64,000 nt of DNA, taken from Aphanomyces cochlioides (lineage: Eukaryota; Oomycota; Saprolegniomycetes; Saprolegniales; Verrucalvaceae). The position numbers were made by a program, and so were the translations under genes. Below, piece after piece: positions 1 to 10,037 of the stretch. Position 1 is the first letter of the stretch. Each line of letters opens with the position of its first letter. The notes under the pieces are model-generated. The model had not been told where the DNA came from. It made no database searches and was given only the letters and a program-made list of their open reading frames with translations. The stretch spans positions 124,001 through 188,000 of the forward strand of contig JAHQRK010000016.1 in NCBI GenBank assembly GCA_019828595.1, read 5' to 3'.

Positions 1-299
1 TGATCTCATGCGCATTTTTTAAAATTTCCGTCTTCTAATCAAATTTGATAGTAAAAGCATGTAAAAATAATGAGTCATGTGACGAATCCATCCGACTTTT
101 CTCCATGTCCCTTGTCCTGGAAACTAAACTCCGGCCATTGAATGCCGAGCACTCAACGAGGACATTATCTTCGGACTACAAAGCGCCCCGAGGCAGACAA
201 AAATGTCAAGAAATCACAGGATTAGATAAACATCACGACGACAGTATTCCCTTTGCAAAACGTTGATTAGATCGAGCAATATGTCGGCATTGTAGCTGT

Positions 300-587
300 T
301 CAATTGTGCAAAATTACGATGTCTTCAACGCCACGAGTTTCTGCAAAAGTTCGAATGGCCCGACACACGTTATCTGCAAGCTTATTGCTTCGGATTTTGA
401 TTTTTCTTAACTTGACGGCTCGATTGGAAATGCGAAGTTCATATTTTACCCGACCTCCTCTGTCATGTTTCCTGACGAATCCTTGTTTTGGCTTATCCGT
501 CCGAGACATACACTGCAGAAAATTGTTATATCCAACCGTCCCTTGATAACGATTAGTGCAGTTATCCATGTCTAGTGTGTCTCGCAT
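300..587 (-). pseudogene. C-terminal fragment of an F-box/LRR-type gene
   Basis: This minus-strand stretch matches only the extreme C-terminus of the family seen more fully at 4110-5467 and 870-2294. The shared features are a basic strand (AVKLRKIKIRSNKLADNV) and the ending RTFAETRGVEDIVILHN. The N-terminal 40 or so residues do not match the family, and nothing upstream supplies the rest of the protein. It therefore reads as a truncated relic. The family resembles oomycete leucine-rich or F-box-like proteins of unknown substrate; that is an inference from Leu/Ile spacing. Confidence 0.55.
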
Positions 588-869
588 GGACTGAAGCGAT
601 TTAATGGTTTGAATTTAATGGTCCAAGCATTGAAAGGCGGATCATGCTCTTTTTATGAATTTTTCTCATCATGTTGTCGTTCGGGTTATTCAAGTTATCT
701 GTCTTACAAATCTTTGTTGGCCGTAAGAGCTTCTTTAAAAATGAAATATGCGACGAAACCACTCAAGTTGTGACTAAGTCTTGTCCAAACACAGACGTCT
801 GAGTACATCACTCTAGGGATCATAAAACATCGAGAAGATCAAGCAATACTTCGGTACCTTCATTTGCTC

Positions 870-2294
870 AGTGGTATGAAATTGTGACGTGTTCAATGTC
901 ACAAGATTCTGCAAATGCTTGAAGGACTCGATACACGTTCTCTGCGAGCTTATTGCTTCGGATTTTGATCGAACTCAATTTCACAGCTCAGCTGGAATCT
1001 GTCGCACACTCAAGCAGCATCGTTGCTTCGTCAACGTTGAAACATGTGGCGTGAATATTCTCAATCGCCAAATCAACGATAGAGTCGTTTGACCGGATCG
1101 CGTCAGCAAGCGATTGGAACTTATTTGTTGAAATTTCGAAATCTTTCAAAATTAATGTGTCCAAAGTGCAATGTCGAATTTGATCAATCACTTTTTGCCA
1201 AGATTCATCGTTATATCGTAAATGAGTGAACTCCACTTGTTTGATCGAAGATTTGGGTAATATTTCAAATATTCGCATGTGCACATACACATTAAAGTTC
1301 CCCGGGGTGCCAAGATTGAGATTAATGACGCCAGATCCAAGCAATTGACTTGATATGTCGTGTGAAACATATCTGAAGTTTGACGAATCGACAAAGCCAA
1401 ACTCCGAATAAGAGAACTTGAGTCTTGAAAGAGAGGCAATACTGAACATAGCTTCGAAGAAATTTTGTGTTTCATCTTGGTCAGCTCCGTTGGAATTGAA
1501 AGTCTTGAACGGGTTGACGACAAAGCCATAGTGTGGCATTTCTCAATCTTGAGTTTGTCATTCGAATCCCGTAGACCAAATTAGCTGGAGCTAATAGCTT
1601 CATTTGTACAAGTTGACGGCTGTTTGCAGCATAATCTAATATTTCGTCGATGCAGTCGTCATTCACGTCCATATCAAGTCTCGTCAAGTTCTGTAAGCTT
1701 GTTAATACACTCAAGATTGGTCTACTGGTATAAACGTTACACAAACGCAATGATACGATTCGAGGCTGGACCTATGCGTTCAAGGACTCCATCGACATTG
1801 GAACATTAAATTCGTACGCCGCCTTAGGTTCAAATACTTGGTGATCCAGGCAACATCGTTCATAACTGGTATGTTCGCACAAGTTACTTGAACTTGGGTA
1901 TAGTATTTGGCAACCGTTTCAAGATGTGCTAGCGATTCAGCAGTGAGCGACGAGTCTTTCCGAGTGACGACCAGTTGTGGCCAAAGCTCCACCCGGTTCT
2001 TGACCAACTCAATTGCCACAAGTGTTCAAATGGACCAAGAGGATTCATTGGGCGTAGTATTTCAAGCAAGCAAAATAGATCATTGGCGCCTTGGATATAG
2101 AATGCGATATTGTGGATAATGTCAGCGGGCATACATAACTTCTCAAGCTTATGGTGCCTTTTTGATGACATGGCGCCAACAATCGCCGTCTGCAAGGAGC
2201 TCTTGGGGATTGCGGTGAGATTTGGAAACTCATCAATGACCGAACACGGCCTTGGACCCTGGTCAGGAGGTTGTTGAAGAAAATACTCGTTCAT
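870..2294 (-). pseudogene. Frameshifted F-box/LRR-type gene
   Basis: Read from 2294 leftwards, family-matching segments fall in different frames. The N-terminal part (motif LGPFEHLWQ) is at 2294-2018, the next part at 2019-1790 (AKYYTQVQV), then 1750-1510 (LTRLDMDVN), 1510-988 (LLGSGVINLNLG and VEFTHLRYNDESWQ), and a last part to about 870 (KIRSNKLAEN). Against the plus-strand copy at 4110-5467, the HLWQ-to-WPQ segment is 37 versus 38 nt, a direct one-base deletion. At least two further frame changes follow near 1780 and 1510. No GT-AG introns fix them. This is a decayed paralogue. Confidence 0.7.
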
Positions 2295-2352
2295 GTACGT
2301 GTTCGGTTTGAAAGTGATTGCTTCAACTTTATTTTGTGGATTCTGGATCTTT

Positions 2353-2428
2353 TTGCGAGGGCTCGCAATTTCTTTTTCCTGTTTTTATTAAAAATGCATT
2401 TTGCGAAGACCGTGTTTTGGTCTTCGCA
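2353..2428. repeat. Two adjacent short inverted repeats
   Basis: Two dyads lie in AT-rich DNA just upstream of the SANT-like ORF. The first is a 7-bp perfect arm pair (TTGCGAG/CTCGCAA) at 2353-2368 with a 2-nt spacer. The second is a 10-bp perfect arm pair (TGCGAAGACC/GGTCTTCGCA) at 2402-2428 with a 7-nt loop. They could be sub-terminal repeats of a mobile element or structured 5' leader elements. No matching partner was seen elsewhere in the window. Confidence 0.6.
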
Positions 2429-2470
2429 TTTCTATATTTGCGTCAGCTTTGTGAGCATTTGTTGGACACC

Positions 2471-2854
2471 ATGATGAGTAAGAAGAGCGGAAGAGGGAAG
2501 GGGTGGTGCATGGGTTCTATTTCATTCATGTTGGATCAAGTTGAAGACATCAAGCCTCTTGGCAAAAACGGCTGCTTCTGGCTTCGGGTTGAAAGAGCAT
2601 TCAACGCCTCACACTTTGTTCCCCGTGATGCAGACGCGCTGAAGCGAAGGTTTGTGACGCTGAAGAAAAATGTGACTTTCAACCAATCATACTGTGTATT
2701 GCCGCCTAAAAATACTGCAGTTTTCGAGGGCGAAGACGAAGCAAATGCACGTCGCATTTTTCAAAGATTAAAATACAAAAAGAATTCGTTGGCCCAAAAA
2801 AGAAAGAATGGGTTTTGGAAGCCTTCCAATAGAAATACAAATACTTCCAAGTAA
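2471..2854 (+). CDS. SANT/Myb-like protein, DUF6818-type
   Basis: A 127-residue basic ORF starting at the ATG at 2471. An open frame continues upstream, but that part is hydrophobic and looks non-coding. The middle follows the layout of the oomycete DUF6818/SANT-like family: a helix ending DQVEDIKPLG, an aromatic W in the second helix (CFWLRVERAFN), then RDADALKRRFVTLKKN with the spaced basic and aromatic residues of a third helix. The C-terminus is strongly Lys/Arg-rich and may be a nuclear localisation tail. Such small proteins in oomycetes are often linked to mobile elements, and the dyads immediately upstream agree with that. DNA or chromatin binding is inferred only. Confidence 0.45.
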   Translation: MMSKKSGRGKGWCMGSISFMLDQVEDIKPLGKNGCFWLRVERAFNASHFVPRDADALKRRFVTLKKNVTFNQSYCVLPPKNTAVFEGEDEANARRIFQRLKYKKNSLAQKRKNGFWKPSNRNTNTSK

Positions 2855-3764
2855 CCATTGAGCTCCACTATAAAATATTTGTTCAAGTCCAAACTTGGAG
2901 AATCTACTTGTACTGGGAGAATCTAATTCCAATCCCAATCTTCGAGTGCATCAAATACTCCCGAAAGTGTCTGCATGTCCCATCAATGTCCCAAAGAGAT
3001 TTTCACCGGGATAGCCATATTTCAGAATAAGGCTGATTTTTGCTGGCGAGCTTTGTTCTCTCCGCAAGAACCTTAAAGCGTTGATAACTTATGAGCTGTG
3101 GGATGTTGTGTACCTGCTAGATATTCAAGCGTTTGCCATGAGAGATATTGTCGTCCTTACGATGACGTCAAGACACTGTTTGGTCCACGCAGCGTCGTTC
3201 AGGTCGGAATCTTTTACGCTAGTTGCACGAGGGGGTACTGCGAGCTTCAATGCCGTTAGTGGCGCGCAATAAGATCGCTTATTGCAAGTTTTGGGTGGCG
3301 AGGATCATGGACACGGAGATTAACTCAATGGAACGAAGTTCGTTAGTCAGAGTCAAACCAATATGGATCTTTCAACAATGAACCTCGATGCATTGTTGAC
3401 ACAATTATTACCAGAAAACTTTGGACATTGCGTACGATAGTGCCATCATATCTTTGTCCTTCGGGAGCTTTGGTTTGGCATGACGAAATACGACAGGTAT
3501 AATCATGAACTCCTTCGGATTCATGAAGATATCTGTGTTACGAGTCTTCGTAGGCCGTTAGACCGTCTTCATATATATGTGCTTTCAACGCCAAGCTCAG
3601 CATGTTTCTCCCTTGATCACAAGGCAGTATCATGGGACTAATAATTTCCCAGACAGGGACAAAGCTGTCATGATATCCTGTATTTTCATATACACATCTG
3701 ATGTCTACGATATCCCGACTGCAAACGTCGAGTGGATGGAGCAGTATGTCGGGAACCCAACTGA
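2855..3764. other. Gene-free stretch
   Basis: About 900 bases without a convincing gene. The open frames present (for example 3081-3272 plus and 3538-3768 minus) have no recognisable motif and poor coding character. The right end merges into the F-box/LRR relic at 3765-4055, so part of it may be unrecognisable debris of that copy. Confidence 0.5.
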
Positions 3765-4055
3765 TCAACGGTGTAAAATCGTGATGTGCTGAACGCCACG
3801 AGTTTCAGCAAACGAGCGAAGTGCTGGGCACACTTTCTCTGCGAACTTATCGCTCCGTATTTTGATTGATCTCAACTTGACTGCTCGACTGGGATCTGTC
3901 GCACATTCAATCAACATCATCGCGTCTTCAACGTTGAAACGTGTGGTGTTAATATACTCAATCGCCAAATCAACGATTGAGTTATTTGGTCCGAGAGTCT
4001 CACTTTCCTGCTCAATATGGGAAATCTGCGCCGTTGTAGAGTCAAGGCAGTTCAC
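3765..4055 (-). pseudogene. C-terminal fragment of an F-box/LRR-type gene
   Basis: Matches the last roughly 80 residues of the family: NNSIVDLAIEYINTTRFNVE, then AMMLIECATDPSRAVKLRSI, and a terminal RGVQHITILHR. It is closest to the copies at 300-587 and 870-2294, also on the minus strand, and more distant from the plus-strand copy that begins 55 bases to the right. The upstream four fifths of the gene is missing, so it is a truncated paralogue. Confidence 0.6.
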
Positions 4056-4109
4056 AGCATTCCCAAGTCTTCATTACTTTCAAATTGCCCCCTCCTAAGA
4101 AAGAGCAAT

Positions 4110-5467
4110 GCCAAAAGTTCCCACGGTTGCCCGTCGAAGTCATAATGAACATTGTCTGTTTGATTCTCAAGTCTTCAATTTCCTTGAAGCTTTCCGTCCT
4201 TCCCATCATCTAGGACCATTAGAGCACCTCTGGCAAATGAGTCGCGTGATGGATCAAAACAAGTTGTGGCCTCATCTCCACCTAAGCCCTGACTTGAATG
4301 CAATCCATATCAATGCCGCCTTCTGCTCATCTCTCCAGGTATTCTCCAAGTATTATACTCACGCTAAAATTCATTATGTGACCTATCCAAGCATGCAGGA
4401 CAAGGAAACGCTTCGCCGTCTTGTTCATCGATCCTATCACGCAGCAAGAATGGACCATCGACGAGGTTCCAAGCGCTTCCTTCCGGAACGTATGGACAAA
4501 GCTAAATATTACCAGCCTTTCCACCGATACTACGTTCAAAGACGACTCTCTTTTCGATGTATTGCCCCGCATTGGCTCACTTGTTTCTCTGGAAGTGCGC
4601 ATGTACCAAGAATGGTTGGGGTCCCTGCTGAAAACAGTGGCCAACAGCCACAAGCTCACTGAGCTCCAGCTTGGCGCTGCTTGGGATGTCGGACGTGATT
4701 TCGTCATCACAGATTCGATGTTAGAACATATAATCCAGTGGTTCTCCCGTCTGCCAGTGCGCATATTCAAAATCTATCGTTGGAAGGTAGAATCTACCCG
4801 AATGGAGAACAAACAAGCGTTCTATGAAGCTATCTTTAATTCCACGACGCTGGACCAACTGATCTGCTACCGGCTTTCTGTCACTGATATCGACTTATCT
4901 AATCTATCCTTTCCAATGCAAACCTTGAAGCTTCATCAATGCGATTTCAGTTCTGCGCAACGGTTGACAGCCTTGGCCAAGCAATTAATTGGTTCTGGTG
5001 TGATTGAGCTGACGGTTGGTGGCTATTACGACAACGACATCAGTGGCATCGTATATTTCTTTCACATTCTGCCCCAAACTCGCGTGAAATCTCTCCAATT
5101 GACTCACTTTTGCCTTCCAACCAGAGAGTCGTGGCAAAGATTTGCAGAGCTAGTCGAGTCCTGTCGATTGGAGTCCTTGGTTATGACCCGCTTTAATACT
5201 GAAGCTGACGAAGTGAAGCTGTTTGCAAGAGCCATTCAAAACAACAAATCGATCCGTGATATGGAATTGAGTCTAGTCGGCGGCAATGGATTCAACACCC
5301 AAGAGATGAAAATGCTGATTGAAAGCGCAACAGATGTCAACCGACCTGTGACGTTAAGAGCATTCATTATAAGTTGTAAATGGCGTGGATCAATTGTCGA
5401 ACGCTCGAAACTCGTTGAATTTGCTATTAGTCATGGTGTCAAGAGAGCATCAATTCAAGCTGTCTAG
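4110..5467 (+). pseudogene. F-box/LRR-type gene, longest copy, probably frameshifted
   Basis: The frame 4421-5467 is open for 348 residues and holds most of an LRR-type protein: LFDVLPRIGSLVSLEV, LKLHQCDFSS, then LIGSGVIELTVGG and ESATDVNRPVTLRAF near the end. The expected N-terminal part lies in other frames. An F-box-like LPVEVIMNIVCLI occurs near 4120-4165 and LGPLEHLWQMS at about 4210-4245. At least one frame change near 4385-4420 is needed to join the LEHLWQ segment to the long frame. If the protein starts at the internal ATG at 4421 it would be an intact LRR protein without an F-box. F-box proteins act as substrate adaptors of SCF ubiquitin ligases; that role here is inferred. Confidence 0.55.
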
Positions 5468-6304
5468 AAGTTTATGGAATAAGATGTCGAGTTTGATTTG
5501 CGATTACTCAAGTTTTATCAACATTTAGTAGTAATTGTTAATTTATGTCAAGACTACAACGTATATACTTCATCTTGTTCTCCTTTTTTCCATTAAAATC
5601 ACCGTAGGCAAACCACAAACGCTCCAGCTTGGGCGATATGCGCCTGTTCGTCGCGACGGATGCCACGATGGAGAATATATAGACTGACATCAACCCCCTG
5701 TGGTGTATTCCTTAATGTTGAGAATTAGTCTATTCCATAAAGTGTGTTATTAACTGAAAACCAGCGGGGATTTCGGTTTTTGAGATGAAGACGTCATCTA
5801 GCGTTCCTCAATCTTGATTTAGACAATAAGGTTAACGTCTAGTTATCCTAGACAAACAAGGCATTCCACTGACAAACCGTCCCAACAATACCAGAGTCTT
5901 TGCCACAGAAACGACTCTTTATAATCGCTGTCATTGCAATAAAAAGCTTTAACCTTCGACTGCTTTTGTGTATAAAATAGGCATAAATTACATTTTAGCC
6001 AATCAAGTTACGTATGAATTAATGCTTTTCCAACAGAGCTTATGCTCATTAACGGAAGAAAAACAAAAGGAGTGCGGCATAAGCTCCGGACGACATTCCA
6101 CGACGCGAGGAATCCTCTCTACTATCTCTCTAATCGCTGTAGCCTTCTAGGGATGGTTTGAATAGATTTAATCCTTTTAAAGTTATCCTACGTTCTTCTC
6201 GCTTCGGTGAACACTTACGTGTCTTTTTCTTAAAACTTGATTGGACGTTGATAACTTCCTGTGAAATCTGTTATAGTTCAAGTTTCAGTCAGGTTCAGTT
6301 CCCC
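5468..6304. other. Intergenic region
   Basis: About 840 bases between the LRR gene and the CHAP gene. No gene, repeat or RNA was recognised. A frame running into the CHAP gene from 6158 is open, but the signal peptide right after the ATG at 6305 argues that it is 5' leader. Confidence 0.5.
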
Positions 6305-7078
6305 ATGCACCGCATAACTACCGCGCTTCTCCTCGCGCTTTCTTCGGCACTATGCGTTGTCGCGTCCTCCTGGACGCCTTTCGGAACTCTTCTAGGTGTC
6401 ACGGACGGCAATGTCGAAGTTTTTTCGTGCCATTTGGAGCCAGAACAAGAAGCGCTTGACCAAGACGCAAACTACGTCGATGGCATCTACACCGGCGTGG
6501 AATGGCAGTGCGTTGAACTCGCTAGGCGATATCTGCTCGTGAACAAGCGCGTCGTCTTTGGCGACGTCGATTACGCGTTTCAGATCTTCAACCTGACGTC
6601 TGTGCGAGATGTTGACCACGATGGCGTCCATTACGCCTTCAACGCATATGCGAACGGCGGCGCTGTCCGTCCTGAAGTCGGATCGCTTCTGATTTGGAGT
6701 CCTTATGGTGAGATGGAAATCACAGGACATGTCGCCGTCGTTGTCGCCGTCACGGACACGCATGTCGACATTGTCGAACAAAACGTTGAAGATTCCATCT
6801 GGCCTGAAGGACAAAAGTACTCGCGCCGACTCCAAGTCAAGCAGAACGCGACGTCCTTCTTCATCGACAAATGGTACGAGAATGAAGACCTCATCGGCTG
6901 GGTGACTGCCGATTTGAAGACCCAAGTCGACGCCCCATCCGTCCAGCTTACAACTGAAGTCGAATCCGTCGGTGATGTTGCATTGGTTGGTTTCTTGACG
7001 TCGATCGGCATCTTCTTTGTAGCCTTCCGACACTTTAAGGACCGTCGTCCTCGCCACGACTACGATCTAGTGCAATAA
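6305..7078 (+). CDS. Secreted/membrane-anchored CHAP-domain amidase-like protein
   Basis: Predicted 257 residues from the ATG at 6305, chosen because a signal peptide follows at once (ITTALLLALSSALCVV, residues 3-18). The body is a CHAP (NlpC/P60-like) domain resembling the amidase half of glutathionylspermidine synthetase/amidase. The catalytic Cys sits in EWQCVELARR (Cys69), the His in ITGHVAVVV (His142), followed by an acidic partner in VDIVEQN. Family members cleave amide bonds in peptidoglycan or glutathionylspermidine. A C-terminal hydrophobic segment (VALVGFLTSIGIFFVAF) followed by a basic tail predicts a single-pass membrane anchor with the enzyme outside the cytosol. The gene has no intron. 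Substrate is unknown; bacterial wall peptides or thiol-polyamine conjugates are both possible. Confidence 0.75.
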   Translation: MHRITTALLLALSSALCVVASSWTPFGTLLGVTDGNVEVFSCHLEPEQEALDQDANYVDGIYTGVEWQCVELARRYLLVNKRVVFGDVDYAFQIFNLTSVRDVDHDGVHYAFNAYANGGAVRPEVGSLLIWSPYGEMEITGHVAVVVAVTDTHVDIVEQNVEDSIWPEGQKYSRRLQVKQNATSFFIDKWYENEDLIGWVTADLKTQVDAPSVQLTTEVESVGDVALVGFLTSIGIFFVAFRHFKDRRPRHDYDLVQ

Positions 7079-7213
7079 GTTTATAAGCAAACGAAATTTC
7101 ATGATAATCTTAGAGATCTATAAGTCGCTGTCGCGAATGTATCGGTTTCCTTCGCTTTCCTTGATCTCCGCTCTACCCAACGACACATAAAATCATCGTC
7201 TCCTAAGAAGATT

Positions 7214-7702
7214 TTACCTGTAGCGTCCCATCGTCACGACCGCGCGTCCATTTCGTTCGGCTTTCTGAGGGGCAAAGATCGCCGCGGTTTTATCTTGTTC
7301 GGACGCAGTATCTTCACTCACTTGATTGTTGTCTGCAAAGCCAAGCCGGCGCCGAACGCCTGCAGAAATCTTGGCATCGATGACTTGGATGCACAAATCG
7401 CATACCCGTGCTTCTTGCTCACTTGTCTTGGTCATATCGCGGTGGATATGGCGCGTTCGGTGGTTTGAGCAAGCATCACAGACGACAGCTCCACAACGCC
7501 GACAGTGGTGCTTTCGGTTCCAAAAGGAGAACTCGCCCTTGCAGACCATACATGCCAGCACTGAGATATCTGGGACCCATTCGCCTTCTGGCATGTGCTT
7601 GCGCCATTGACTTTCCAGCGGATCCGTCGTTGCTGCGGCCATCATATTCAAAAATGGAACAAAGAATTTCTTTGGATTTAGGGGTGTAGGGGTTACTGTC
7701 AT
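7214..7702 (-). CDS. Small FYVE zinc-finger protein
   Basis: A 162-residue intronless protein starting at the ATG complementary to 7700-7702. Residues 42-105 form a textbook FYVE domain: WVPD (42-45), CMVC (51-54), the basic patch RKHHCRRCG (63-71), CDAC (75-78) and CDLC (101-104), giving all eight zinc ligands. FYVE domains bind phosphatidylinositol 3-phosphate on endosomes and autophagic membranes, and the intact basic patch and WxxD motif predict that binding here. The rest has no recognised domain. Small FYVE proteins are numerous in oomycetes. The gene converges on the CHAP gene, with about 135 bases between the two stop codons. Confidence 0.88.
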   Translation of the reverse strand: MTVTPTPLNPKKFFVPFLNMMAAATTDPLESQWRKHMPEGEWVPDISVLACMVCKGEFSFWNRKHHCRRCGAVVCDACSNHRTRHIHRDMTKTSEQEARVCDLCIQVIDAKISAGVRRRLGFADNNQVSEDTASEQDKTAAIFAPQKAERNGRAVVTMGRYR

Positions 7703-7857
7703 TCCATAAATTGAAGGGGGCAGGGGTTAAGGAGTATAGGGATTTATATAATTACCCCCACACCCCCAAATTTCGATGCAACGACAACAGTCGTTCATTC
7801 GAGTCCGACTTGTATGTACTAGTACACAGACGACAATAGGCTGTCTTCTTGTCGATT

Positions 7858-8238
7858 ATGGCTGAATTCCAATCAAACGCTGGCTTAAATTTGGGATTAA
7901 GAAGAGAGCTAAGAACTCTTGAAATGAGAAGACGAATAGAGCTTGCCAAAGAAGTGGAGAAAGAGGTAGATCAAACCGATGATGTAGATGAGCATAACAG
8001 CAAGGGCAAACGTTTGGTTTGGACTGTTGCAGCCGCGAATAAACTAGGAAGGCACACTGATTGCAATAGCCACGTGGAATTGCATCAACTGAGCCATCGT
8101 GAGGTACTTGGCGTATGGACTTCGGTAGCCCAGAGTATTCCAGAGGTAGTAGGAGTACATGATAGTATGGATAAACGAGTTGGTAACGTCGATTTGGCTT
8201 GGAGGAGGAAATACATGCCAACGATGACCCCTGCATGA
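7858..8238 (+). CDS. Hypothetical ORF, unrecognised
   Basis: An ATG at 7858 opens 126 residues with charged, helix-like composition (LRRELRTLEMRRRIELAKEV, then EKEVDQTDD). A second frame (8199-8429) continues with protein-like sequence (LEIDNPRMNEFVVLG), which suggests either a missed intron or a frameshift. Nothing matches a family I know. It lies between the FYVE gene and a retroelement, so it may be element debris. The minus strand here is also open for 158 residues, which weakens the call. Confidence 0.25.
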   Translation: MAEFQSNAGLNLGLRRELRTLEMRRRIELAKEVEKEVDQTDDVDEHNSKGKRLVWTVAAANKLGRHTDCNSHVELHQLSHREVLGVWTSVAQSIPEVVGVHDSMDKRVGNVDLAWRRKYMPTMTPA

Positions 8239-8724
8239 TGGAACGTTTGGAGAAAGTTAGGTTTGTCTCCCTTGAGATAGACAATCCACGTATGAATGAA
8301 TTCGTAGTACTTGGAAACGTAGAAATGGCCAAACCACCTTATTGCAGTCCTCAGTTTTTTCTCAGTGGTGTAGTGCTATCACGAGCTTTCACAGGCACGT
8401 CCAGCGTTGAGGGGGCGCTTGGCAACTAGATGGCAAGTTGAAAACTGAGATTAAAAGTTAGAGAAGAAGCTGGTCTGGCTATGGAAATGCTAGGCAGATC
8501 AGTTTGAGTATCCCCTTGCAGGAAAAGCAAGGAAAGGCAAGCCGGCAAGGGAGAAGCAGGGAAATGCAACTGAGAAATGAAAGGCCAGAGAAAAAAGAAC
8601 GAGATACATGTGATGAGGCCTCAGGCACTACACTGCCCTTCCAGAAGAGAGGCCAGCATAGTGAAGCGCAAGACTGGCGAGCAGCCGAACGGGCTTAATG
8701 CCTGACTTGCTTGGGCTGTTTTTT

Positions 8725-9175
8725 TTAGGGCTTGCGTGACGCGTGGGGAAGGCCGTCAATTTGAAATTTCTTCCCCATGTCGTCGAAAGGCTTGAATTTT
8801 GCTGAATTTGGTGGGGTGGTGTCGAGTTTTTCACTGAGGAATTGCTTGAAAAGTTGAAACACGTCTTCGTAAATGTGTTGAGCGGGTTCCCAAGTCGATT
8901 CATCGTCTATTCCCAGCCATACGACGAGGCACTGGTCCTGTTGATGGTTGTATCTTGCGTCAGTAATTGATTTCACTTCGTTCCCAATTGCGCAAAATTT
9001 GATAGACTCCAACAGCTCATTAGACAATTCTTGCGTGCCGTTGGTGTAGAGTTTAAGACGGCAAGCATGCGCTACGATCAATGTTTTCGACTCGTAATTT
9101 TGCACCTCATAACACCAGTCGGAGATGACTTTGTAGACTACCCAGGGTCCATCCCAACATAAAGCGTTTTTGGTA
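8725..9175 (-). pseudogene. C-terminal chromodomain of the gypsy-type element
   Basis: After the GPW-like WDGPWVV motif, this frame carries HACRLKLY and then a chromodomain-like fold: a strand, DARYNHQQDQCLVVWLG, and the hallmark ESTWEPAQHIYEDVFQLF. Chromodomains at this place can steer integration towards modified chromatin. Out of frame with the integrase, it could not be made as part of it in this copy. Confidence 0.72.
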
Positions 9176-10037
9176 TGTTCGCGGACCGCTTCAAAACAAG
9201 GACGAATTCGCCAACTGTGAATTCACGAGGCTGAGCTTTGCGTAGACAGCGTTTTTGGGACCGAACTTTGTCTTTTTGCTCGGCAATTGAACGATGCATG
9301 TTTTGCAGAGATCTTTGCAAGTTTTCGAAACCATCGTAGCGTGACGAAATGAAGTCATTGTAGTCGACAACTTCGAAAGTGTCTGTGTCCACTAAGCCAT
9401 CCAAAGGGAGGGAAGGTTTGAGACCGCAGAATACTGTAATGGGGGCAAGACCTTTGAGGAGGCGGCTCGGTGAGTGGTTCAGAATTTTTGCGGCCACCGA
9501 AGTAACACGTGGCCACTGTGTGTGTGGCAATTTCCATTCAGCAAGAAGGCAGCGGAGGAGTTTAAGAAATTGATTGTAGACGATTTCAATTGTACCGTTT
9601 GACCACGGACAGCCCGGCAAGGTAAAATGATGGTGGGCTCCGTAGACTCGTTGCATTTCTGCGACGCAATGGTTCTTAAAGTGGCTGCCTTGATCCGATA
9701 CCCAGTTTCTAACAATGCCAAACAAATCAAACCAACGGTGCGCTGCTGTACAAAAGGCTTCTGTGTCGGCAGCGAGATGAGGTGTGCATTGCACTAGCAT
9801 GGAGTGGTCGTCCTTCAGCAGGCACACGTACTGCTCGCCTGTATCAGATGGTCCAATGTAAAGGAAATCGAAATGAAGTATTTCGTTGGGCATTGATGCA
9901 TGAATTTGGGATCCAAGCGGAACTGGAATGACCTTTCCTGCCGCAGACTTTTGGCAATGGAAACATTGTTTGCAGAACCTTGCAATGTCAGACGCCATGT
10001 CAGTATCGCTCGGAAATTGTTTGAGTGGTCGAATCAA
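9138..10037 (-). pseudogene. Integrase region of the gypsy-type element
   Basis: Residues near the start (FCKQCFHCQK) complete the HHCC zinc-binding domain begun in the preceding frame. The catalytic triad is visible: Asp in LHFDFLYIGP, Asp in VSDQGSHFKN and Glu in SNGTIEIVYNQFLK. A C-terminal basic segment (KDKVRSQKRCLRKAQ) is typical of gypsy integrases. The frame ends at a TAG at 9138-9140 because of an indel in a run of A residues near 9170. Past that point the other frame resumes with WDGPWVVYKVIS, the conserved GPW-type motif. Confidence 0.82.

Noticed and set aside
6392..7057. A 221-residue open frame on the minus strand.
   Set aside because: It is the exact antisense of the CHAP gene, whose signal peptide, catalytic motifs and anchor define the coding strand.
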